Source: Halobacillus sp. A5
Lineage (GTDB): Bacteria; Bacillota; Bacilli; Bacillales; Halobacillaceae
DNA length: 64,000 bases
Direction of reading: 5' to 3'
NCBI RefSeq assembly: GCF_024189315.1
Contig: NZ_JAIZEO010000005.1
Location: 62,001-126,000, forward strand
The notes under the pieces were generated by a model, which was given only the letters and a program-made list of their open reading frames with translations, searched no databases and had not been told where the DNA came from. The position numbers and the translations under genes are program-made. This document shows positions 1 through 8,510 of this stretch, in pieces. The first letter of the stretch is position 1. Each line of letters begins with the position of its first letter.

Positions 1-837
1 GTGGAACTCAAGGAACAATGTCGGCTCTTCTTTATAGTTTGTTTCACTAAAAAGATTTGCCTGCTTCATGGACGGTTCGTCTACCAGCTCGACTCTTGCA
101 ATTGGGACTCCAGCCTGCAGAGTCGATACCACTGCTTCCACGGCATCATCTACCGAAAGAAAGGAAGCGCGTGCGGCTACGATATGTTCAGGAATACCAT
201 AAACCTTTAACGTTAGTTCGGTAATGCATCCTAATGTTCCTTCTGAACCAACAAATAAACTGTTCAAGTTGTAGCCAGAGGCAGATTTTTGCGCAAGATT
301 TCCTGTATGGATAACTTCTCCATCAGCCAGTACCACTTCGAGATCACGCACTTGATCCCTCATCACTCCATACCTAACCGATGTAGTACCGCTTGCATTC
401 GTTGCAGCCATCCCGCCTAATGTAGCATCTGCACCAGGGTCGACAGAAAAGAATAAGCCATATTTTTTAAGTTCCTTATTAAGCTGGGACCTTGTTACCC
501 CGGGCTGCACTTTGACGAGAAAGTCACTTTCACGCACATCAAGCACTTGATTCATTTCTGAAAAATCAACTGTAATTCCTTGATCATAAGGTATGACGTG
601 ACCCTCCAGACTCGTCCCTAATCCATAAGGTACGACAGGACAATCGTAAGCGTTTGCAATTTTCACAATGGTTTCTACATCTTTTGTACTTTCAGGGAAA
701 GTTACAATATCAGGAGGACTTGGTTTGTGATAAGACTCATCATGACTATGCTGTTCTAATAATGTTCCATTTTGAGAGACTTGATTGTCTCTAAGCGAAT
801 TCTTCAGTTCTTCCAATAAACTTTCAACTCTATTCAT
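1..837 (-). CDS. FAD-binding oxidase, GlcD/D-lactate dehydrogenase type (C-terminus off the window)
   Basis: The reading frame starts at an ATG at 837, behind a good AGGAG site on the minus strand, and stays open to base 1, so the C-terminal part is missing. The 279 visible residues form the FAD-binding PCMH fold of FAD_binding_4 proteins. They carry the family hallmark YGLGTSLEGH near residue 75 and a glycine/serine-rich FAD loop (GGMAATNASGTTSVRYG) about 60 residues further on. Family members oxidise 2-hydroxy acids such as glycolate or D-lactate and pass electrons to the quinone pool or another acceptor. The substrate cannot be read from the visible half. It diverges from the TPP-regulated operon to the right. 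Confidence 0.85.
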   Translation of the reverse strand, partial: MNRVESLLEELKNSLRDNQVSQNGTLLEQHSHDESYHKPSPPDIVTFPESTKDVETIVKIANAYDCPVVPYGLGTSLEGHVIPYDQGITVDFSEMNQVLDVRESDFLVKVQPGVTRSQLNKELKKYGLFFSVDPGADATLGGMAATNASGTTSVRYGVMRDQVRDLEVVLADGEVIHTGNLAQKSASGYNLNSLFVGSEGTLGCITELTLKVYGIPEHIVAARASFLSVDDAVEAVVSTLQAGVPIARVELVDEPSMKQANLFSETNYKEEPTLFLEFH

Positions 838-959
838 ATGTAATTCTCCTTTATTATCAACTGTTGAATAGAATTATACGTAATAATCGGAATATTACAA
901 TACACTTTCAACTGAAATCGTTTCTTTCTTACTACTTATGCATTGCGCAGGCTTTACAG

Positions 960-988
960 TTTACAAAAATCAATTCTTCCGCTACCAT
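960..988 (+). promoter_or_regulatory. Possible sigma-A promoter of the ykoFEDC leader
   Basis: A TTTACA -35-like hexamer (960-965) and a TACCAT -10-like hexamer (983-988) are separated by 17 bases and lie about 40 bases before the TPP aptamer. The position is right, but the hexamers are imperfect, so this is a tentative call. Confidence 0.35.
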
Positions 989-1028
989 AAAAATGAAGTC
1001 ACTTAAACTGCATAACATTTCGTCAAGC

Positions 1029-1118
1029 ACTAGGGGAGCTGCGTCAGGCGGCTGAGAGGAGAAGACTCCGACCCTTATTACCCGATCTAGATAATACTAG
1101 CGTGGGGAAGTGCAGTCG
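1029..1118 (+). promoter_or_regulatory. TPP riboswitch (THI element)
   Basis: The segment contains the conserved THI-box blocks in order: an AGGGGAGCT-type P1/P2 start (1032-1040), GCTGAGAGGA (1051-1060), GACTCCGACCC, ACCCGATCTAGATAATACTAG (1079-1100) and CGTGGGGAAG (1101-1110). This is the thiamine pyrophosphate aptamer. It lies directly ahead of an intrinsic terminator and ykoFEDC, so high TPP should stop transcription of the transporter. Confidence 0.95.
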
Positions 1119-1160
1119 ACTTTCGTAAATCTTAAAATTGTTTCCCCTTTATCGATCGTA

Positions 1161-1190
1161 GACTGCATTCCCATGGGATGCAGTCTTTTT
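1161..1190 (+). terminator. Intrinsic terminator of the TPP riboswitch expression platform
   Basis: GACTGCAT (1161-1168) pairs with ATGCAGTC (1178-1185) and is followed by a run of T. The GTGCAGTCGAC segment at the 3' edge of the aptamer (1109-1119) overlaps the pairing sequence and can act as the antiterminator switch partner. Confidence 0.85.
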
Positions 1191-1219
1191 GTGCTTCAAA
1201 AATCAAAGGAGGAAAAATG

Positions 1220-1822
1220 ATGAACGAACAATGTGGAAATTCACGTATTGCAGGGTGCTCTTTTTCAGTACACCCGATGTCTGATCACTTTATTGACCAT
1301 ATTCTGGACAGCCTTCAAGAAGTGGATACAACGAAGGTCTGGCTTCATACAGATGATGTAACAACAACAATTCGAGGAAGAATAGAACACGTCTTTGATG
1401 TGACGAAAGCGATTCTGCTTACCATTGCGAAAAGCGGCGTTCATGCTGCTTTCCAGGGAACATATTCGATTGGCTGTCCAGGTGATTCTTCTGGAGACGC
1501 ATATATAGCGGAAACAAGTGAACGTGTAAATGAACCATCAATTCACTCGATTCAACAGCCGATCGCAGCTAAATTCTCCCTCTATCCAATGGGCGGAGGC
1601 CATTATATGGATACGATTTATCATCAAATAGACCATATGAAGGAAAATGGAGTAAACGTTTCACCTGCTCATTACTCCACCAGGCTTGACGGGGATACAC
1701 ATCAAATTTTCAACGGACTCGAAAGCGTATTTCGCAAAACGGAACAAAGCGGCTCCTCTCATACAGTAATGACCGTGACTGTTTCAGCAAACAGTCCTTC
1801 TGCAAAGGAGGAGGGATCATGA
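1220..1822 (+). CDS. ykoF: YkoF family thiamine/HMP-binding protein
   Basis: This is a 200-residue soluble protein of the YkoF family, which in Bacillus subtilis binds thiamine or its pyrimidine moiety HMP in tandem ACT-like folds. The two repeats begin around residues 8 and 112 (CSFSVHPMSDHFIDHIL and KFSLYPMGGGHYMDTIY). An upstream in-frame ATG at 1178 lies inside the terminator hairpin. The AAAGGAGG at 1205-1212 instead supports the ATG at 1220, with the adjacent ATG at 1217 as an alternative. It is first in a four-gene operon with 4-base overlaps and is controlled by the TPP riboswitch. Confidence 0.92.
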   Translation: MNEQCGNSRIAGCSFSVHPMSDHFIDHILDSLQEVDTTKVWLHTDDVTTTIRGRIEHVFDVTKAILLTIAKSGVHAAFQGTYSIGCPGDSSGDAYIAETSERVNEPSIHSIQQPIAAKFSLYPMGGGHYMDTIYHQIDHMKENGVNVSPAHYSTRLDGDTHQIFNGLESVFRKTEQSGSSHTVMTVTVSANSPSAKEEGS

Positions 1823-2397
1823 AGAATTGGAGACTGAAAGAAATTGTTGTAATGTCTGCCTTATCCGTGGTCTTCGCAGTCGTCTACCTGGCATTTTTAC
1901 CTGTAGGAAAAATTCTCACCGGATTCTTCGGTCCAATTGGCTATGATTTTATTTTTGGTATTTGGTTTATTGTTTCAATTATCGCTGCCTACATTATCCG
2001 CAAGCCTGGGGCGGCTTTCTTATCCGAAACGATTGCGGCTGCGGTGGAAGTCCTGCTCGGGAATGCGGTCGGACCAATCCTGATTCTAACAGGTATTATT
2101 CAGGGGCTGGGAGCGGAATCCGCATTTGCCCTGACACGTTATAAATTCTATAACGTTCAAACATTAATGCTGGCAGGAATTATGTCGGCTGCCTTCAGCT
2201 TTGTTTGGAGTTATTTCACTTCCGGCTACGCTGCACTAAGCTCCTCCTATGTACTGGCTATGTTGATTATCCGGATGATCAGCGGAGCTCTGATCGCTGG
2301 ACTATTAGGTAAAGCATTGAGTGATGCGTTAGCAAAAACCGGGGTCCTCTCAAGTTTCGCTTTGGGAAAAGAACAGCGAAGGAAGAATGCCGCATGA
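1819..2397 (+). CDS. ykoE: ECF-type transporter substrate-binding (S) membrane component YkoE
   Basis: The 192-residue hydrophobic protein has about five or six predicted membrane segments and opens with KEIVVMSALSVVFAVVYL, typical of YkoE. It would be the membrane substrate-capture subunit of an HMP or thiamine importer. It overlaps ykoF by 4 bases (ATGA) and has an AAAGGAGG-type site inside the ykoF end. The next gene, the ATPase, also overlaps by 4 bases, so translation is probably coupled. Confidence 0.9.
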   Translation: MKNWRLKEIVVMSALSVVFAVVYLAFLPVGKILTGFFGPIGYDFIFGIWFIVSIIAAYIIRKPGAAFLSETIAAAVEVLLGNAVGPILILTGIIQGLGAESAFALTRYKFYNVQTLMLAGIMSAAFSFVWSYFTSGYAALSSSYVLAMLIIRMISGALIAGLLGKALSDALAKTGVLSSFALGKEQRRKNAA

Positions 2398-4046
2398 CTA
2401 AGGAATTGATTCAAGTCGAAAACCTTACCCTTACCTATGAGGAGGAGGAAGCTCCCGTCTTTCAAAACCTGCAATTTACAATAAATGAAGGAGATATGCT
2501 CCTGGTGCTTGGAGCGAGCGGATCTGGAAAAAGCTCGCTCATTCAGTGTTTAAATGGTCTTTTCCCGAGGGAACTTGATGGCCGTATGGACGGTATAGTA
2601 TCTATTCACGGGAAAGATACACGTCACTATCAGCCAGGAGAAATCAGCCGGCACGTCGGGGTGGTCTTTCAGGATCCCGAAACCCAGTTTTGTATGCTGA
2701 CTGTTGAAGATGAAGTAGCCTTTGGTTTTGAAAACTTACGTACATCTCCAATTCAAATGGGCACAAAAATAGATGAAGTGTTGAATTTGGTAGGTTTACT
2801 AGAGGAAAAGGAAACCTATATTGCAGAATTATCAGGGGGACAAAAACAGAAATTAGCCTTAGCCTGTGTCCTTGCTATGGACCCAGAAATTCTAGTGTTA
2901 GATGAGCCGACTGCCAACTTAGATCCGATTGCTGCACAAGAATTTATAGGTACTCTCACCAATTTAAAAGTAAAGCACGGCCTGACACTTATAGTAATTG
3001 AACATCGGCTGAACGACTGGATACCGCTGCTTGAACGTGTTTTTATTTTACAAAGAAATGGTGAACCACTTTATGACGGGCCGCTTCGGGAGGGGATCGA
3101 AAAGCATGCTTCCGAGTTACAGAAGCAGGGTATCTGGATGCCTCTTGCCTCCCAGTTAACCCTTGCTCATAAAATACCCTATCATCAATTTCCGTTAACG
3201 ATAAGAGAACTGGCCGCAGAGGCGAATGCTGAGCAGATCAATTTAAGCCAAGCTGACCTCCCTAATCACTTAGGAGAAAAACTAATAGAAACGAATGCGT
3301 TAACATGGAAGTCCGCAGGAAAAACAATCATCCAATCAACAGACATAAGTATTATTGAAAATGAATTCATCGCGATAGTCGGAGCTAATGGGAGTGGAAA
3401 AACTTCAATCACCCGTTTACTAGCAGGAATCACACTACCGACAAACGGTTCCGTCACATTTAAAGGGAAAAGACTGCCCCAATGGAAGGATCGGGAGTTA
3501 TACCAGCAAATTGGATATGTGTTCCAAAATCCAGAGCATCAGTTTATTACCGATTCTGTTTTCGAGGAAATCGCTTTTTCTCTTCGGCTTACGGATAAGT
3601 CCGGTAAGGAAATTGCAAAAAAATGTGAGGAGATTCTATCGATTTGCCAGCTGGACCACGTTAAGAATAAAAATCCTTTCACTCTAAGTCAGGGGCAGAA
3701 AAGAAGGTTGAGTGTAGCTGCTATGATTACAAGTGAACAATCACTACTCTTACTTGACGAGCCAACGTTTGGCCAGGATGCTGGATCTACAGAGAAACTT
3801 ATGAGCTTATTGCAGCAAAAACACAAAATGGGAACGACCATCCTCATGATAACGCACGATATGGATCTTGTTGATCAGTTGGCTACACGGGTAATCGTTA
3901 TGAATGAGGGTGCGGTAATTGCAGATGTTCATCCAGGCGAGCTCTGGAAGCAGTCTCATCTAAGTCAATATCATATAGAATCCCCTTCACGCATGAAGCT
4001 TGCTGAACTGTTTGAGAAGAAGGAGGCTTCTTATGTACCTTCATAA
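2394..4046 (+). CDS. ykoD: ECF-type transporter duplicated ATPase YkoD
   Basis: This 550-residue protein fuses two ABC ATPase domains. The first has Walker A GASGSGKSS near residue 40, signature LSGGQKQ near 146 and Walker B LVLDEP. The second has Walker A GANGSGKTS near 330, signature LSQGQKRR near 435 and Walker B LLLDEP. This tandem layout matches YkoD, which powers the YkoCDE transporter with YkoF. It overlaps ykoE by 4 bases and ykoC by 14 bases. Confidence 0.93.
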   Translation: MTKELIQVENLTLTYEEEEAPVFQNLQFTINEGDMLLVLGASGSGKSSLIQCLNGLFPRELDGRMDGIVSIHGKDTRHYQPGEISRHVGVVFQDPETQFCMLTVEDEVAFGFENLRTSPIQMGTKIDEVLNLVGLLEEKETYIAELSGGQKQKLALACVLAMDPEILVLDEPTANLDPIAAQEFIGTLTNLKVKHGLTLIVIEHRLNDWIPLLERVFILQRNGEPLYDGPLREGIEKHASELQKQGIWMPLASQLTLAHKIPYHQFPLTIRELAAEANAEQINLSQADLPNHLGEKLIETNALTWKSAGKTIIQSTDISIIENEFIAIVGANGSGKTSITRLLAGITLPTNGSVTFKGKRLPQWKDRELYQQIGYVFQNPEHQFITDSVFEEIAFSLRLTDKSGKEIAKKCEEILSICQLDHVKNKNPFTLSQGQKRRLSVAAMITSEQSLLLLDEPTFGQDAGSTEKLMSLLQQKHKMGTTILMITHDMDLVDQLATRVIVMNEGAVIADVHPGELWKQSHLSQYHIESPSRMKLAELFEKKEASYVPS

Positions 4047-4812
4047 CGTAAATCCAAGTGTAAAAGCATTAACTATTCTGGGACTGGTCTTTGTTCTAGC
4101 TTTTCTTTTTGACCCGATTACACCTCTCCTATATGTGGTGTGGACGGTTCTTATTACGATGCTGTTTGGTTCATTTCGCAAAAAATATTATTTCATTTAT
4201 TTATTCACTTTTTTCATTTTCGCTTTTGGGATGCTTTGGTCTTCCATCGCTTTTGCTGACGCCCCCGGAAGTCCGGCAGATCAAATTTCATTATTGGGCA
4301 TAGGAGTACCTAGAGAAGATTTGCTTACAGCACTTTCCTTATCGCTGCGGATCATAGCATTTGCTTCACTCTCCTTACTCTTCATTTTCACAACGAATAT
4401 GGTACAGTTTATTTTAAGCTTAATCCAGCAGTTAAAACTGCCTCCTAAGCTGGCTTATGGCATTTTGGCCGGATACCGGTCCCTGCCATTGATGAAAACT
4501 GAATTCCAGCAAATAAGAGCCGCCCATCGAATACGAGGGATGAATCATGCCTCTACGTTCAAAGAAAAAGTAAAGCAGTATAAGCGCTTTGTCATCCCTC
4601 TGCTTGCTGGGGCGATCCGCAAAGCCGAACGGACAGCGATTGCTATGGAATCAAAAGGATTTACCGGCGAGAGGAATCGTACCTACTACCATAACCTGTA
4701 TGTAACAAAAAAAGACTGGCTGTTTCCTCTTCTCATGTTTACAGCACTTGGTGTATTAATCACTCTATCAATAGTTTTTAATTATTTCACCTGGTATAAC
4801 GGTCAGTTATAA
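4033..4812 (+). CDS. ykoC: ECF-type transporter transmembrane (T) component YkoC
   Basis: The 259-residue membrane protein of the CbiQ/EcfT type has N-terminal hydrophobic helices and the cytoplasmic coupling motifs AAHRIRGM and RTAIAMESKGF, which are typical of T components. An ATG exists at 4000, but AGGAGG at 4021-4026 points to the ATG at 4033. That places the start inside the end of ykoD and gives tight coupling. The full set ykoFEDC behind a THI box supports import of the thiamine pyrimidine HMP or of thiamine. Confidence 0.92.
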   Translation: MYLHNVNPSVKALTILGLVFVLAFLFDPITPLLYVVWTVLITMLFGSFRKKYYFIYLFTFFIFAFGMLWSSIAFADAPGSPADQISLLGIGVPREDLLTALSLSLRIIAFASLSLLFIFTTNMVQFILSLIQQLKLPPKLAYGILAGYRSLPLMKTEFQQIRAAHRIRGMNHASTFKEKVKQYKRFVIPLLAGAIRKAERTAIAMESKGFTGERNRTYYHNLYVTKKDWLFPLLMFTALGVLITLSIVFNYFTWYNGQL

Positions 4813-4854
4813 AAAAAGGATGATATGCTTTCCTGTCACCCTCAAGCTCCAATG

Positions 4855-4975
4855 GGTAAATATTTCTTGCATGATCAGGAAGGTTTTTAGGAAACGACTC
4901 CCTTTCCAAGGCCCCACCCAACGTACCGTACTTAATCGATCTTCCTATTTTAATGCCTCATCAGGCTTTCAGTGT
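4855..4975. repeat. Dispersed intergenic repeat, copy A
   Basis: The core (4888-4908, TAGGAAACGACTCCCTTTCC) and the preceding segment GTAAATATTTCTTGC..GATCA recur at 56.97-57.05 kb and 61.92-62.07 kb. The block GCCTC.TCAGGCTT near 4956 also recurs in the 62 kb copy. No open frame within it looks coding. It lies directly after ykoC and before a strong hairpin. Confidence 0.7.
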
Positions 4976-4976
4976 A

Positions 4977-5020
4977 GTGCCCCCTTCAGGTTGGACACTT
5001 ATCCAACCTGAAGGGGGCAC
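4977..5020. terminator. Strong bidirectional hairpin between ykoC and the M24 gene
   Basis: A perfect 19-bp stem (4977-4995 with 5002-5020) has a 6-base loop and is GC-rich (GTGCCCCCTTCAGG and complement). A short A/T-rich tail (AAATTATAAAAAAG) follows. It sits between convergent genes and probably ends transcription from one or both sides. Confidence 0.7.
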
Positions 5021-5069
5021 AAATTATAAAAAAGCTTACAGGACGTAAGTAACTGGATGCAGTTCAGAG

Positions 5070-6284
5070 TTATTTTAATAGCTTTTGTTCAAAAGGGAAA
5101 TCCGAGAAATTTTCTACGCCATCTTTCGTAACAAGAAGCTGTTCCTCTAACTTAACCCCTTCTTTTCCTAGAGGAGAACCTATATAGCTTTCTACGGAAA
5201 GTACCATATTCTCCTCAATCTCACCGTCATACCCTTTCTCCTCAAAGTCCTGCGGGTAAACAATATAAGGATATTCACCACTAAGTCCCGTTCCATGGGC
5301 CACAGTAAAGTAACGGTTAGGGAAGAACTCTTCCGGTATCTTCCAGCTTTTCTCGGCATATTCTCTAAATGACATTCCCGGCTTTAACAGGTTGAGGTTG
5401 TATTGAACTTGTTCATAGGCTGTTTGATACAACCGCTTTTGCTCCTCACCCGGCTCGCTGTCTCCGCAATAAAATGTACGGCTGATATCAGTAAAGTAGC
5501 CAAACGGACCATTCATGTCGGTATCAAAAGCGACCAATTCCCCTTCATTAATCACTTTATCACTGCATTCTTGAAACCAGGGATTGGTACGGTGTCCTGA
5601 GCTTAACAGCCGCGTTTCTACATAATCACCGCCTTGAGCAATATTCGTTTGATGAAGGTAAGACCATAATTCATTTTCCGTTATGCCGGGTTTCAGTGCC
5701 TCCTGCATTCGAATCATACCCTCTTCCGCAGTGCGGACTGAAATTTTCATCGCTTCTATTTCTTGTTTATTTTTAATACTGCGCGCATGTTCAACTGGCT
5801 CCTGACCGTCCATTACTTCGATACCCCGTTTAGCTAATTCGATGGCTCCTACAGACGGAATATAATCAACAGCAAGCTTCTTATTCTCTCCTGCATGCTG
5901 CCTCACAAGGTCTTCTATTTCTTTAGCCCACTGTTTAGCGTTGTCATATAAATTCTCTCCAGATGCGACATACGATAATGTAATCGCAGGACGTACTTCA
6001 TCAATCGTTTCTAATCCTTCTGATAAATGCTCGCAGTTTGGAAAGTCAAATAGTGTCACCGGACCTTCTACAGGAATAAAAGCATATCGCGCCGGGTTTC
6101 TCAGCATAAACACTTGCATGTTCCTGCTTCCTGTTGCGTAGCGCAAATTCACCGGATCAAAAATCACAATGCCCCCGCAGCCGAGTTTTTTTAGCTGGTC
6201 GCGTACTCTGCCTAATCGGTATTGACGCATTCTCACAAGGTCAATCTGTGTCTTGTCATGCCGAATACTGTGAAGCTTTCCCAT
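5070..6284 (-). CDS. M24 (creatinase/aminopeptidase P fold) metalloenzyme, DddP-like
   Basis: The 404-residue protein has a creatinase-like N-terminal domain and a pita-bread M24 domain. Metal ligands are in place: D254 and D256 in FDTD, D266 in TDISRT, H330 in AHGTGL, E365 in SVESY and E380 in KLEEQ. The segment ETRLLSSGHRTNPWFQEC (223-240) and the FDPVNLRYATGSRNMQ stretch resemble, as I recall them, the DMSP lyase DddP more than ordinary Xaa-Pro dipeptidases. The alternative is a proline peptidase or another M24 hydrolase. AAGGAAGGCGG precedes the ATG. It follows a GntR regulator on the same strand, which suggests local induction. Confidence 0.8.
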   Translation of the reverse strand: MGKLHSIRHDKTQIDLVRMRQYRLGRVRDQLKKLGCGGIVIFDPVNLRYATGSRNMQVFMLRNPARYAFIPVEGPVTLFDFPNCEHLSEGLETIDEVRPAITLSYVASGENLYDNAKQWAKEIEDLVRQHAGENKKLAVDYIPSVGAIELAKRGIEVMDGQEPVEHARSIKNKQEIEAMKISVRTAEEGMIRMQEALKPGITENELWSYLHQTNIAQGGDYVETRLLSSGHRTNPWFQECSDKVINEGELVAFDTDMNGPFGYFTDISRTFYCGDSEPGEEQKRLYQTAYEQVQYNLNLLKPGMSFREYAEKSWKIPEEFFPNRYFTVAHGTGLSGEYPYIVYPQDFEEKGYDGEIEENMVLSVESYIGSPLGKEGVKLEEQLLVTKDGVENFSDFPFEQKLLK

Positions 6285-6357
6285 ATAGTTTTACCGCCTT
6301 CCTTCTGTTATTACTTACATGTTATAATAAGATAATACATATTACAACAAGATGAAT

Positions 6358-7068
6358 TTAGTTACTTATCTCAATTTTGTAATGGAAGTAAGAAGGAATG
6401 TATTTAGTACGACTATATTCTATTGGTTCCTGATCAAGCCCTAACGTGATGCGTTCGATATCTATCAATGCTTCCCCCGGGGTAATTCCGAGCAGATCAG
6501 CTTCATAACGGGTAGCATTGCTGGCTGTAACATTCTCTTTAATCGCTGCATAATGAATATTGTGGCGTCCGAGCTGAGGAAAGAGATCAAAAATGACATT
6601 CGATTGATCAGCCACCCTTTCACCAACCTTTTTCGGCATGAACATATGCTGAATCGCAATCGGTCTCCCGTCTGATAATCGAAGCCTTTCCAATTCATAA
6701 ATCTCTTCTTCCTCCGAGCAAATCAGCTGAGCTGCGGCAAAATAGTGATAGGGACGAAACCCTTCTGATAGAACTTTAACAGTCATCCTTTCCCCTAATT
6801 CGTGATGCACCACCCCGGAGGTATTCATATTTTCACGAGGACTGCGGCGTACTTTTGTCGGTGCTCCTCTGCGTGTTTCTAAGATCCCCGTCTGGACTAA
6901 GTCACGAACAGCTTGTCTAATGGTGGTCCGGCTGACATTGTACTGCTCCATAAGCTGACTTTCAGACGGAATCGCTTCTTCTTCTGACCACACGCCCTCA
7001 CTTATATTTCTGATCATTTTATTTTTCACCTGGACGTAGAGTGGCAATTTCCTCTGATTTTTAGACAT
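6358..7068 (-). CDS. GntR family regulator, HutC/UTRA subfamily
   Basis: The 236-residue protein has an N-terminal GntR winged helix (residues 8-75, with PSESQLMEQYNVSRTTIRQA as the recognition region). The C-terminal UTRA effector domain (about 90-230) includes the ending EPIEYSRTKYIPSYFHYKIEI. It overlaps the VOC gene upstream by 8 bases and lies 73 bases before the M24 gene. It is therefore the likely local regulator of this four-gene cluster, and its effector may be the cluster's substrate. Confidence 0.9.
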   Translation of the reverse strand: MSKNQRKLPLYVQVKNKMIRNISEGVWSEEEAIPSESQLMEQYNVSRTTIRQAVRDLVQTGILETRRGAPTKVRRSPRENMNTSGVVHHELGERMTVKVLSEGFRPYHYFAAAQLICSEEEEIYELERLRLSDGRPIAIQHMFMPKKVGERVADQSNVIFDLFPQLGRHNIHYAAIKENVTASNATRYEADLLGITPGEALIDIERITLGLDQEPIEYSRTKYIPSYFHYKIEISN

Positions 7069-7456
7069 CTTTACTTAATACACTCCAGACATCAAATTGA
7101 TTCCCATTTAAATCATAGAAGACAAAATTCCTGCCTTTATGACCCCGATCTTCTATTTCACCAACCTGCACCCTATTTTCAATAAATTGGTTACGAATAT
7201 TTTGTAACGCCTCCTCCCCGTCCACTTCAAATGTGAAGGCAAAGCGGCATCGTCCTTTTGCATCTGTGAAATTAGAAGTTTCCCCATATTTAGCACTAAC
7301 GAGAAAGAAGCTTTGCCCTGCCATATTTACAATAGCTTTCTCCTCATCTTTATAGCTTAACGCTGCTCCTAATTTTTCAACATACCATTGAAGAGATTTC
7401 TCCACGTTACTCACCGGCAGGTATGTAGTCCCGACACGAACCAGTTGTTCGTTCAT
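7061..7456 (-). CDS. VOC (glyoxalase/bleomycin resistance fold) family protein
   Basis: The 131-residue single-domain protein has the paired beta-alpha-beta-beta-beta pattern of VOC proteins. It opens with VGTTYLPVSNVEKSLQWYVEKLG and closes with RNFVFYDLNGNQFDVWSV, where the terminal acidic residue usual for metal binding is replaced in this copy by D near N/Q. No substrate can be inferred. It overlaps the GntR gene by 8 bases and follows the flavoprotein gene by 24 bases, so the three are probably co-transcribed. Confidence 0.82.
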   Translation of the reverse strand: MNEQLVRVGTTYLPVSNVEKSLQWYVEKLGAALSYKDEEKAIVNMAGQSFFLVSAKYGETSNFTDAKGRCRFAFTFEVDGEEALQNIRNQFIENRVQVGEIEDRGHKGRNFVFYDLNGNQFDVWSVLSKDV

Positions 7457-7480
7457 TTTTCCATCTCCCTCCTCTATTGA

Positions 7481-8386
7481 TCAATCCTTGTTTTTCTGTT
7501 CTTTTAACAAAGTTTTATGAATCCATAAAGCTGCAATCGACGCTTCTCCCATAGCTGCTGTCACTAATTCTGAGTGAGCTGCCGCGTCCCCTGCTGCCCA
7601 GAGCCCGTTAACCGAAGTCATTTTAGTCTGCGGATCTAATACTAAATGTTTATTTTCCTTTGTCTCAGCACCCAGTTGTGCAGCGAGATCCGACCGTACA
7701 ATATTTCCTCCAAATGCAGCGAATCCTTTTTCCGCTTTAATGATACGGCCTTCCATAGTTTCGACAGAACTAATTTCTCCGTGTTTCTGCGTTATCTTAC
7801 GGACTCCTGTTTCTACTATTATAACTTTACGAGCTTCTAATGTCCGCTTCAATTGAGCAGATACAGGCTTCTGGTCATGATTGATGAAGGTGATATCTGA
7901 ACTCCAATAAGTTAGAGTGTTGGCAAGTGAAGCACCCGTATCACCTGACCCCAGCACTACGGTTTTTTTGTTTTTCACTTCATAGCCGTCACAATCTGGA
8001 CAAACATAGACGGATAGACCGAGACAAGGTTCGATCCCTTCAATCGCGGGAATATGATCTTTAACACCTGCTGCCAATAAAACGGTCCTGCCTTTAAAAC
8101 TCAGTTGCCCGCATGCCTCAAACTCCCTGCTGTTTTTATGTAAATCTCGCACCTCATCGTTGTAAAAATGTACACCCAGCCGCTCCGCATGCTCGCGTCC
8201 TGCCTGACGTAATGTTCTACCGCTAACGCCGTGAGGAAAACCTAAAATGTTATTATATTTTTGACACAAAGTGGAGCGTCCTTCGCCACTATCAATCACC
8301 GCTACACTCCTCATATATCTTCCTAATTGAATAGAAGCCTGCAGACCAGCTATTCCCCCACCTATAATAATACAGTCATACCTCAT
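7481..8386 (-). CDS. Thioredoxin-reductase-like FAD/NAD(P) oxidoreductase
   Basis: The roughly 301-residue flavoprotein has an N-terminal FAD motif IIIGGGIAGLQAS, a mid-protein CPDCDGYE redox pair as in TrxB, an NAD(P) motif VVLGSGDTGAS and a C-terminal FAD contact GLWAAGDAA. These place it in the pyridine nucleotide-disulfide oxidoreductase class II family. The longer frame starts at 8401, but GAGG in codons 2-3 sits at the right distance before the ATG at 8386, giving MRYDCIIIGGG. It is divergent from the hydrolase gene at 8511. Confidence 0.85.
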   Translation of the reverse strand: MRYDCIIIGGGIAGLQASIQLGRYMRSVAVIDSGEGRSTLCQKYNNILGFPHGVSGRTLRQAGREHAERLGVHFYNDEVRDLHKNSREFEACGQLSFKGRTVLLAAGVKDHIPAIEGIEPCLGLSVYVCPDCDGYEVKNKKTVVLGSGDTGASLANTLTYWSSDITFINHDQKPVSAQLKRTLEARKVIIVETGVRKITQKHGEISSVETMEGRIIKAEKGFAAFGGNIVRSDLAAQLGAETKENKHLVLDPQTKMTSVNGLWAAGDAAAHSELVTAAMGEASIAALWIHKTLLKEQKNKD

Positions 8387-8510
8387 ATACAGACGCCTCA
8401 TTTCAAATTATTTTTCTTACGTTTCCCTCTTCCCTGCAATTTACTATTTAAAGAAATAGTTCTATAATCTTCGTTCATAATAGAAATACATCACCTAGGA
8501 GGAAAGCTTC

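Noticed and set aside
864-1055. Open frame of 63 codons before ykoF
   Set aside because: It runs into the TPP aptamer and has no ribosome site or protein-like composition.
1178-1216. Upstream ATG at 1178 as start of ykoF
   Set aside because: It lies inside the riboswitch terminator hairpin and has no ribosome site; AAAGGAGG at 1205-1212 fits 1217/1220.
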